A stretch of 64,000 bases of DNA, taken from contig JAXGYO010000002.1 in NCBI GenBank assembly GCA_040772225.1, positions 1,674,001 to 1,738,000 of the forward strand, written 5' to 3'. The translations under genes and the position numbers were made by a program. The DNA comes from JAAYED01 sp040772225. Lineage in GTDB: Bacteria; Chloroflexota; Anaerolineae; UBA1429. Shown piece after piece: positions 33,725 through 40,263 of this stretch (positions within the stretch are counted from its first letter, which is position 1; every line of letters begins with the position of its first letter). Under the pieces are notes generated by a model. That model worked only from the letters and a program-made list of their open reading frames with translations, had not been told where the DNA came from and searched no databases.

Positions 33725-34225
33725 ATGGAGAATAATGTGCAGTTCCGACCGGTCAAGTCCGTTCCGTGGTGGACCCGTGTGGCCACGTATGCGGCGATAT
33801 TGCTCGTTGGCATACTCGTCGGCTTTGTGCCCATGTGGGTAAGAGAGCGTGCATCTGCCGTTGACGTATCGGCGGCGGCGACCCGCGCCGATCTCACCAG
33901 ATCGGTGGACGCGCTCGCGGCGACGGTCGTCGAGCAGAATCTGAACAAAGCGGTGCTACAGAACGCTCTCGCCAGTGCTGCCATCGACGTTCAGCGCGGC
34001 GACTATGAGTCGGCCCGCCAGTATGCCAGTGCCTTTTTCACCGGCCTGCGCGCAGAGGTCGACAAGGGAGACGGATCGGCCCTCTCCCCGGCACAGCGTG
34101 AGGGAGTGCAGCCGCTCTTTGCCATGCAGGACGAGGTCATCACCCTGCTGGCGCGCAATGACCCCGCTGCCACGGCCCGGTTCTCTGATCTGTATGTATC
34201 GTTTCGTGAGCTCTTGAGCGAATAA
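33725..34225 (+). CDS. Anchored protein of unknown function
   Basis: A 166-residue protein with one N-terminal membrane helix (about residues 17-38) and a helical soluble part that looks like a four-helix or TPR-like bundle (LNKAVLQNALASAAIDVQRGDYESARQYASAFFTGL). I place the start at 33725; the ATG at 33713 is also possible. It follows the YtxH gene closely and is probably co-transcribed. No family assigned. Confidence 0.65.
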   Translation: MENNVQFRPVKSVPWWTRVATYAAILLVGILVGFVPMWVRERASAVDVSAAATRADLTRSVDALAATVVEQNLNKAVLQNALASAAIDVQRGDYESARQYASAFFTGLRAEVDKGDGSALSPAQREGVQPLFAMQDEVITLLARNDPAATARFSDLYVSFRELLSE

Positions 34226-34374
34226 GGGCTTGAGTTGTGCGTTTGCTCAAGCCGGAGACGGCTCTGCAGACGTAGCTCAGACGTCGCAGGCGGGTCTTCC
34301 GTCACCTGGGGTTCGTATGAAAGACCCGGACCACTGTCATTCGACTAGACTTGATCCGGTATAGAAGGAGACAC

Positions 34375-34533
34375 ATGCTCTGGACAATCGTCGTCATACT
34401 GGTGATTCTGTGGCTGCTGGGCTTTCTCGGCCCCCGAATGAGTACCAGATTCCCCAACACGGGAGGCACGGTCCACGTGCTGATCGTGATCGCAGTGATC
34501 CTGATCATTCTGAACCTGCTTGGCGTCATCTGA
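34375..34533 (+). CDS. Lmo0937-like small membrane protein
   Basis: A 52-residue protein made of two hydrophobic helices: MLWTIVVILVILWLLGFL, then a short polar loop containing NTGG, and VLIVIAVILIILNLLGVI. This is the pattern of the Lmo0937/DUF5670 family. AAGGAG sits 4 nt before the ATG at 34375. Function is unknown; relatives are stress-induced. It fits the surrounding small membrane stress genes. Confidence 0.8.
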   Translation: MLWTIVVILVILWLLGFLGPRMSTRFPNTGGTVHVLIVIAVILIILNLLGVI

Positions 34534-34921
34534 GGATGGCGGCCGACCCGAGCGTTGCTACCGCGAGTCCCAGTCCAACGGGTGCGGTCGCTGAACCGCT
34601 CGAGGTGAATAGGGGGTCATCTGCCACGCTGCCCGGCTGGTCTAGCAGTTGCAGATGACCCTGACCGTTGGCAAAGATACAGAGAGACTCGAAGGAGCGC
34701 GGCGCGAGGACTTGCGCAGGCGAGGCAAGCGGTGAAGACAACAAAGCCGCCCTTCCCGCCATCGAGGCTCCCAGGAATGTACAGTCGGAGCGATGAGAAT
34801 ACCCGCACCTGGCCAAGGCGCAGACACAACATATGGTCATCCTTGTGTGAACCCGTGCAGCGCTTGCTTCCGCCGGACAACCGCGCGTGCCAGCACAATA
34901 TCTGGAGACGGTAAGGCAATA
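34534..34921. other. Intergenic region with a large stem-loop
   Basis: This 388-bp stretch separates the Lmo0937-like gene from the next hypothetical gene. It holds the inverted repeat at 34614-34661. A minus-strand open frame crosses it, but with composition and Cys/His content typical of antisense noise. Confidence 0.45.
34614..34661 (+). repeat. Long imperfect stem-loop
   Basis: GGGTCATCTGC (34614-34624) pairs perfectly with GCAGATGACCC (34651-34661); inside the loop CTGC and GCAG add a second stem. No T run follows. It could be an RNA element, a processing site or the end of the stress transcript. Confidence 0.5.
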
Positions 34922-35257
34922 GTGAACAAACAAAGTATGACCGATGCCGTGAGCAAGGCGATAACGTGGAGAGCGGCACACGACGGGGCTGACGGGCAGT
35001 GCGTGGTCTGGATTCTGTCCGATGGCACGTTCACAGTCGGGCACGGCACGGAAAGCGCCCCGACTGATGGGGCTCTGGCCGCCCTTCGAGTCGGCAATCT
35101 CGACGAACTCCTCGGTCCCTCCTGGGGAACTGGGCTGGGCCGGGATGATGCTGGCCGCCCTGGGGTGACAAAGGAACTGGCGTATAGGTGGGCTGCCGCA
35201 TGGGTGAATGAGAACGGCGCCCGGCGCGTATATGACGTGATGGAAGAGGGCTGGTAG
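34922..35257 (+). CDS. Conserved-looking hypothetical protein
   Basis: A 111-residue soluble protein, start GTG at 34922 with GTAAGG 5 nt upstream; an ATG at 34937 is an alternative. The sequence (AHDGADGQCVVWILSDGTFTVGHGTE, then KELAYRWAAAWVNENGARRVYD) looks like a compact alpha/beta domain similar in style to short DUF2188-like proteins, but I cannot name it. No membrane segment or signal peptide. Confidence 0.6.
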   Translation: MNKQSMTDAVSKAITWRAAHDGADGQCVVWILSDGTFTVGHGTESAPTDGALAALRVGNLDELLGPSWGTGLGRDDAGRPGVTKELAYRWAAAWVNENGARRVYDVMEEGW

Positions 35258-35366
35258 CCGTCACCAACCTTTACGCTGCTCGCCTTGAAGTAATCGAACG
35301 AAAGTGTGTTGATTGCCAGGCTCGGCAGTGCCCGAGTGGGCATACACTAGACAGGGGAGGCACGCG

Positions 35367-35696
35367 ATGTCGCAACAGGATGCAGATTCAAGAGGCGCAG
35401 ACCGGATCGATCTGTCGCTATTGAGCGAGATGGTCGGCGTGCGCAGAGGCATGGCTGTGATGGTAGAGAAAGGCGTAGAACCAACACGTGAGGTGATCCT
35501 GGCTCTCATGGAGACCGAGAAGGCTGTATACGTCGCTGATGGCGGTTTTCCGCACAAGGAGCAGGCCCTGACGTCTATCATTGCAGCCTTTCAGAATGGA
35601 CGACTGAGCGTAGCCGACCTGATGAGGGCCGCGGGCATTGACGCAACCAAGGTCAAGCCCACGGGCGGCTTCCTCAAGAGGCTTTTTGGCCGGTAG
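35367..35696 (+). CDS. Hypothetical protein
   Basis: A 109-residue protein with helical sequence, including LLSEMVGVRRGMAVMVEKGVEPTREVILALMETEKAVYV, and a basic C-terminus ending FLKRLFGR that may touch membranes or nucleic acid. GGGGAGG lies 6 nt ahead of the ATG at 35367, a strong start. No family recognised. Confidence 0.65.
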   Translation: MSQQDADSRGADRIDLSLLSEMVGVRRGMAVMVEKGVEPTREVILALMETEKAVYVADGGFPHKEQALTSIIAAFQNGRLSVADLMRAAGIDATKVKPTGGFLKRLFGR

Positions 35697-35910
35697 CAGA
35701 GCGACGATGCGCAGGCCCGTCGGACTTGGCGTGGGGCATGAACGCCGCACGCACCAGCACCGAGCGGAGCCATACACGCCCCCCAAGTATGCTTATAAGT
35801 GTCGGGGCGGCCTCGTCGTGTGTCACAGCAAGTCTTGATAGCGCGGCCAGGCGCCAGCTGCCCCCTCGCAGGCTTTTCGCCGGATGACGCGTCTGTGCTA
35901 TACTTCGTCT
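35697..35910. other. Intergenic leader region before the candidate RNA
   Basis: No coding frame is evident. The promoter-like sequence at 35876-35904 lies at its end. Confidence 0.4.
35876..35904 (+). promoter_or_regulatory. Promoter-like sequence before the candidate RNA
   Basis: An extended -10 TGCTATACTT at 35897-35906 matches that of tRNA-Val and nearly that of tRNA-Pro. A weak TTCGCC sits 17 nt upstream. Initiation would fall near G35911. Confidence 0.4.
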
Positions 35911-36152
35911 GCCCGGGTGTGTTCACCACCTGGGACTGGCCTCGGGCTGCTCGCTACAGTGCCGGGGCCGTTTCTGTCCCCGGGTGGCAGAACCTCGCTC
36001 TTTGACATGCTCGAGACCAATCCAGGCGAACCATGGCCGACCACGGCCACAGCGATATCAGGGGCCAGGCGCAGACCCCTGTGTTCACCGACGCAAGGCT
36101 GCCAGGTACGGACTGCGAACGCCGCGCACTGCTTCGGTGCCCGCCCGGCTAG
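35911..36152 (+). ncRNA. Candidate structured non-coding RNA, family unknown
   Basis: About 240 nt of non-coding, hairpin-rich DNA. The presumed 5' end GCCCGGGTG can pair with CGCCCGGC at 36142-36149 (one bulge, one G-U) to close the molecule. Internal hairpins include TGCCGGGG/CCCCGGGTGGCA around 35960-35989, TGGCCG-ACCA-CGGCCA near 36034-36049, AGGGG/CCCCT at 36060-36080, and GCAC/GTGC near 36126-36140. The promoter context resembles that of the tRNA genes. I looked for SRP, RNase P, tmRNA and 6S signatures and did not find them convincingly. Its 3' end meets the end of the sulfatase gene on the other strand. It may be chance GC-rich structure. Confidence 0.3.
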
Positions 36153-37555
36153 GCTCGCGCAGCCAGGTCGCTGCAGCCAGGCGCATCTGCCTCGTTACGC
36201 GCCAACTCCACCAGCCAGTTGGGATAGCCGCCGACGGCATCCTCTGCCGCCATCTTTAAGCCGCGGCGTACCACATCGGGATACTGCGCAGCGACGTTGA
36301 CTGCGCAGGGGTCGCCCGCTGACCGATCGTACAAGAGAGCGCCGGTGCCGTCGCACTTGGCGTTGAACCACCAATCGCGCGTAATAACGGTCGGTGTGCT
36401 TCCCCAGCCCACGGTAACGTGATCCCGCGTTCCCATATTACCCGAGAGAGCATCACTGAGGAATGGCTTGCCATCGAGACAATCGGGAGGGCTCATGCCC
36501 AGCGCTTCGAATACGGCGGCGGTAAGGTCGTGATGCTGGACGAACATGTCGCTGACCGTACCGGCATGCTCAGCGCCCGGGAAACGGACCATCAACGGCA
36601 CTTCAAAGACTTCGGGCATGGACGGATAGCCCCGCTTGCCCATATAGTTGCGATCGCCAATGGAATGGCCGTGATCCGAGGTGAAAAAGACGATGGTGTT
36701 ATCGAGCAGACCCAACACGCGCATACTCTCAAAAAAGTAACCAAACCACCGGTCGGATTGGGTTACGGAACCCATATAGTTTGCCCGCGTACGCGCCAGC
36801 ATCTTTGCTCCGAGCTGGGTGCAATCAGCATAACCCGACTTGACCTGCTCCTGGCCCTCCTCTTTCGAATACAGCTTGCGATAGTGCGCTGGCACAAGCC
36901 ACGGCTCATGCGGGTCAAAAGACTCTACCGTGAGGAAGAACTGGGACGCGTCCTGGTTCTCCTCCAGCCACTGCGCCGCTGTCTTGAACACCTGGGGAGA
37001 GAAATAGTCCTCCTCGTGACGCCGATCGTGGATGTTCATGATGGACGTTTGGATAAACCGGATGTTAGCCTCGGTCCACATCTCCCGAGGCAGCCAGTAG
37101 GCCAGTTGCTCGTCGGTCAATCGAGGACCCGACCTCGAGGGATCCTGCTCCTGGCCCCGGAGAAAGGTCCACTGGTCGAAACCGCGCCAAAAGTTCTTGG
37201 AAGGCTTGAACTGATGGTACACGTCCGAGATGAGCGCGGTGCGATAGCCCTGTTGCTGCAGCATCTCCGAAAGCGTCGGCTGATCCTCGGGAATGGGCCC
37301 CCAGCCCGGCGCTCCACGAAAATCGCCCTTGAGATTAAAGTCGGCATCATGAAACGGATAGACACGCTGGCCGGTATATATCGCCCGCCGCGTCGGCAGC
37401 GTGGGCAGCGATTCGGGCCAGGCGTTGGTCATGACCAGGCTCTGCTCCGCAAACCTTTGCATGTGCGGCGTCTGGATATCTCCCCAGGGGCCCTTGCCAT
37501 AGACTCCGCAGCTATCCTTGCGCAGCGAATCCAAGATAACCAGAATGATGTTCAT
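36149..37555 (-). CDS. Sulfatase-fold hydrolase with Thr at the formylglycine position
   Basis: A 468-residue alkaline phosphatase superfamily protein of sulfatase type: MNIILVILDSLRKDSCGVYG at the start and the metal motif FFTSDHGHSIGDRNYMGKRG near the C-terminal third. The C/S-x-P-x-R signature is replaced by T52-L-P-T-R56, so the Cys or Ser that becomes formylglycine is missing. Thr nucleophiles occur in related phosphodiesterases and mutases, so it may act on phosphate or phosphonate esters instead of sulfates. GAGGGGG precedes the ATG at 37553-37555; the longer frame to 37963 runs into the upstream gene. No signal peptide. It follows the dehydrogenase gene by 38 bp, a probable operon. 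Confidence 0.82.
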   Translation of the reverse strand: MNIILVILDSLRKDSCGVYGKGPWGDIQTPHMQRFAEQSLVMTNAWPESLPTLPTRRAIYTGQRVYPFHDADFNLKGDFRGAPGWGPIPEDQPTLSEMLQQQGYRTALISDVYHQFKPSKNFWRGFDQWTFLRGQEQDPSRSGPRLTDEQLAYWLPREMWTEANIRFIQTSIMNIHDRRHEEDYFSPQVFKTAAQWLEENQDASQFFLTVESFDPHEPWLVPAHYRKLYSKEEGQEQVKSGYADCTQLGAKMLARTRANYMGSVTQSDRWFGYFFESMRVLGLLDNTIVFFTSDHGHSIGDRNYMGKRGYPSMPEVFEVPLMVRFPGAEHAGTVSDMFVQHHDLTAAVFEALGMSPPDCLDGKPFLSDALSGNMGTRDHVTVGWGSTPTVITRDWWFNAKCDGTGALLYDRSAGDPCAVNVAAQYPDVVRRGLKMAAEDAVGGYPNWLVELARNEADAPGCSDLAARA

Positions 37556-37593
37556 ACTTGCCCCCTCTTTAGGACATCTGGAAACCACAGAAA

Positions 37594-38484
37594 CTACAAC
37601 GGCAACGTGGCCCTGGCCAGCGTGGCGATGGTCTCCTCCAACCCCGGAAGCGGCCGCGTGTCCTCTGGCGTGCGCGTGCCCAGTTCGGTACGCATCACCA
37701 GCCGGTACATCTCGGCCGCACCGTGAAGCATGTCGGGCGTGAGGCCCAGGCCCCCAAAGGTCCTGGCGATCTCTTCCATCTCGCCGATCCAGCGGTGCGC
37801 CTTGGGCAGCATACCCGGCACGCCCCGTTCCATCCGCGTGACCATCGCTCCCTGGCTCTCCCGGAACTCGTGGGCCAACGGCTCGCTGATCCCCAATTCT
37901 TCCGCGGCGACCAGCAATTCCGTACACAGCGCGGTGAGCCCTTTGGTCAGGGCCGCGTAGCACATCTTGAGCCCCGAAGCCTGCCCGGCCTCGCCCTGTA
38001 GATCGAAGACCTCCAACCCGTAATCGTTCAGCGCCAGCAGCGCCTCCGTGTGTTCGCCCGAGACGTAGATGCGGTTGCGGCCGCCTCTGCCGGGAGGCGA
38101 GCCGATGATGCCCGCGTCCACAAAGCGCGCCCCGGCTGCCGTGATAACACGCCCGATCTGGCGCGCGGTCTGCGGCGCGATGGCATTGCAGTCCGCGTAG
38201 GTCAGGGCGGCACCGACATCTGCTGCTCGAAGCGCATCCGCCACGCGCTCCGCGAGCGCGACAGCCTGGGCAGGCACGACGATGGAAAGGAGAAGCTGCG
38301 CCTGACGCACCAATTCTGCATAGCTGTCAACGTCCTCAAGGCCGGCCTCGGCGGCCAGGGCACGCGTCCGGTCACTACGGCCCTCCAGGCACGTAATGAC
38401 CCGCAGCCCGTGTCCGGTCAGCACGGCGCCCACGGAATGCCCCATATCCCCGGGGCTCAATAGTGCGACAGTGTGCAGTTCCAT
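37594..38484 (-). CDS. NAD(P)-dependent beta-hydroxyacid-type dehydrogenase (DUF1932 C-terminus)
   Basis: A 296-residue enzyme. The N-terminal Rossmann domain has LLSPGDMGHSVGAVL, a variant of the GxGxxG motif, and the C-terminal all-helical part (GLKMCYAALTKGLTALCTELLVAAEELG) matches the DUF1932 domain of 6-phosphogluconate dehydrogenase-like proteins, with the catalytic Lys in LKMCYAALTKG. The substrate is probably a sugar acid or a small hydroxyacid. GGGAGGAAAG precedes the ATG at 38482-38484. It is first in a two-gene unit with the sulfatase-like gene, driven by the promoter at 38619-38647. Confidence 0.8.
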   Translation of the reverse strand: MELHTVALLSPGDMGHSVGAVLTGHGLRVITCLEGRSDRTRALAAEAGLEDVDSYAELVRQAQLLLSIVVPAQAVALAERVADALRAADVGAALTYADCNAIAPQTARQIGRVITAAGARFVDAGIIGSPPGRGGRNRIYVSGEHTEALLALNDYGLEVFDLQGEAGQASGLKMCYAALTKGLTALCTELLVAAEELGISEPLAHEFRESQGAMVTRMERGVPGMLPKAHRWIGEMEEIARTFGGLGLTPDMLHGAAEMYRLVMRTELGTRTPEDTRPLPGLEETIATLARATLPL

Positions 38485-38799
38485 CTTTCCTCCCGACTGA
38501 GGCCCCACTTTCGAGTCGGCTAGAGACCAAGAATATCTTCGGTTTGAGAATCGCTGCCGAATAGCCCCTTCGCTCAACTGTGAGCGCGACTCTCGAGCCG
38601 TTCCGCTCCGCTTGATATACTCTAGAGAACGACAGATGCCCTGTCAATCGCGGTAACCAGTGCCAGGAATTGTACTATCGCAAAGGGATGTTGCAGTTGA
38701 GGCGCCGTTCATGTGCCAGATGGCAGGTCGCGAACCAAACGGCTTGACCGCACCCGCGGGATTCGTTACGATCGGCAGCATCATCACGCGGAGAAGGGG
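38485..38799. other. Divergent intergenic region
   Basis: This 315-bp gap separates the dehydrogenase (minus) and the MFS gene (plus). It holds the minus-strand promoter at 38619-38647 and no coding frame I trust. A plus-strand promoter was not evident. Confidence 0.5.
38619..38647 (-). promoter_or_regulatory. Promoter of the dehydrogenase-sulfatase unit
   Basis: On the minus strand a perfect TTGACA and TAGAGT are separated by 17 nt, about 135 nt upstream of the start codon. Confidence 0.5.
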
Positions 38800-40170
38800 A
38801 TGCCCACTGACATCGCTTCGGGAGAGGTCCGTGCGGCCGTTACCTGCGACACAGACGGGCCGCCTGCGCGTGTGACGCCATTCGACAGGCTGCGCCGCAC
38901 GTTCGCCTTTATGCGCGGCAATCTGCTCGTCCTCACGCTCACGCGCTCTTCCGGCATGTTCGCCCGCACGATGACCTTTCCTTACGCCTCGCTCTACATC
39001 CTGGCGCTGGGCGGCAACCCTGAGCAGGTCGGTCTGATCAACTCCCTCTCTCCGCTCGCCAGCCTGATCGTCTTTCCCATCGGCGGGTACCTGGCGGACC
39101 ATCGCGGTCGCGTAGGCCTGCTGGGTTGGACCAACATCGCCATGGGGCTGGTGTATGGGCTGTATGCCCTGGCGCCCAGCTGGCCCTGGCTGCTGGTATG
39201 CTCCCTGCTCGTCGGCTTTGGTGTCATCTCGATGCCCGCCAACTCGGCCATCACCGCCGATTCGCTTTCCCCGGCCGATCGCGGCCGCGGCATCTCACTG
39301 TCGAATTTTATGTCCAGCGCGCCGGCCATGGTAGCACCGTTGCTGGCAGCGGCTGTGTTCCGCTCCTTTGGCGTCGATCCCGGCATGCGCTATCTGTACA
39401 CCTTCCTGGGGCTGTCTTATGCCGTGGGCGGGATCGTGAACATGCGCCTGCTTAAGGAGACAACCACACCCTCCGGACCCCCACTGCGACTGACTGCGAT
39501 CCCACGCATCGTGAAAGACACCTATACTGGCGTGCTGCCGATGCTCAAGGCGCTGCCGCGCTCTACTCGCGGGCTGGGCGCGATGGTCATTCTGGGCTTT
39601 ATCGGAAACGTCGTGGCCGCGCCCTTCTGGGTGCTCTATGCGGTCCAGGTGATCGGGCTGGACACAACGGCCTGGGCCACCATTCTGCTGATTGAGGCCG
39701 TGGTGCGCGATGTGGGCTACGTCCCTGCCGGCTTTCTGGTCGACCGGATCGGGCGCGTGCGCTGCATGCGGCTGGCCCTCATCATCGCGCTGGTCGCAGT
39801 GTCCTCATTCGTCTTTACCCGGGGATTTGCCTCGGTGCTGATCGTGAGGATGGCGATCTCTGTGGCCTCCGCAACCTACATCCCGGCAGGAACGGCCCTG
39901 ATGGCAGACACGGTTCCCCGCGCACTGCGCGGACGCACCATGGCGGCGCTGGGCCGCGGCTCGGTCTTTCTGGGGAGCACCGGCGGCGGCATGGGCGGTC
40001 CTGGCCTGGGCTATCTTGTGACCATACCCGCCATGCTGGCCTCGTTCTCGGGCGGCTATCTCTACGCCGCCGATCCGCGCCTGCCCTGGCTCGTGTCCAC
40101 TATCGCGCTGCTCTCGTGCCTGGCGGTGTCGTTCATCGTGCTGCGCGAGCAGGAACAGGCGGAAGATTAA
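38800..40170 (+). CDS. MFS transporter
   Basis: A 456-residue major facilitator with 12 predicted helices after a 35-residue cytosolic N-terminus. The loop between helices 2 and 3 reads GGYLADHRGRVGLLGWTNI, the MFS signature A, and a second copy, PAGFLVDRIGRVRCMRLAL, lies in the second half. The substrate is unknown; its place among glycosidase and sugar-acid genes suggests a sugar or sugar derivative. The ATG at 38800 has GGAGAAGGGG just upstream. It converges on the GH3 gene with a hairpin between. Confidence 0.85.
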   Translation: MPTDIASGEVRAAVTCDTDGPPARVTPFDRLRRTFAFMRGNLLVLTLTRSSGMFARTMTFPYASLYILALGGNPEQVGLINSLSPLASLIVFPIGGYLADHRGRVGLLGWTNIAMGLVYGLYALAPSWPWLLVCSLLVGFGVISMPANSAITADSLSPADRGRGISLSNFMSSAPAMVAPLLAAAVFRSFGVDPGMRYLYTFLGLSYAVGGIVNMRLLKETTTPSGPPLRLTAIPRIVKDTYTGVLPMLKALPRSTRGLGAMVILGFIGNVVAAPFWVLYAVQVIGLDTTAWATILLIEAVVRDVGYVPAGFLVDRIGRVRCMRLALIIALVAVSSFVFTRGFASVLIVRMAISVASATYIPAGTALMADTVPRALRGRTMAALGRGSVFLGSTGGGMGGPGLGYLVTIPAMLASFSGGYLYAADPRLPWLVSTIALLSCLAVSFIVLREQEQAED

Positions 40171-40210
40171 TACCACACCCGGCGCAAGTAACTGCCGGCA
40201 AGGATACGCA

Positions 40211-40234
40211 TGGCGCGCGGGGTCCCGCGCGCCA
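40211..40234. terminator. Bidirectional terminator-like hairpin
   Basis: TGGCGCGCGGG and CCCGCGCGCCA form a perfect 11-bp inverted repeat around GT, centred between the convergent MFS and GH3 stop codons. There is no T run. Confidence 0.5.
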
Positions 40235-40263
40235 GCAGAGTGCTTGATCTTTGCCCCAACCGA

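Noticed and set aside
34526..35044. Minus-strand frame of 172 codons
   Set aside because: Cys/His/Arg-rich with no ribosome binding site, and it overlaps a better supported plus-strand gene.
35911..36152. Assignment of the candidate RNA as SRP, 6S, RNase P or tmRNA
   Set aside because: The conserved SRP tetraloop region, the 6S rod with central bubble, the RNase P core and the tmRNA tRNA-like ends could not be found.
36419..37726. Plus-strand frame of 435 codons
   Set aside because: Antisense to the sulfatase-like gene; composition is typical of a GC-rich shadow.
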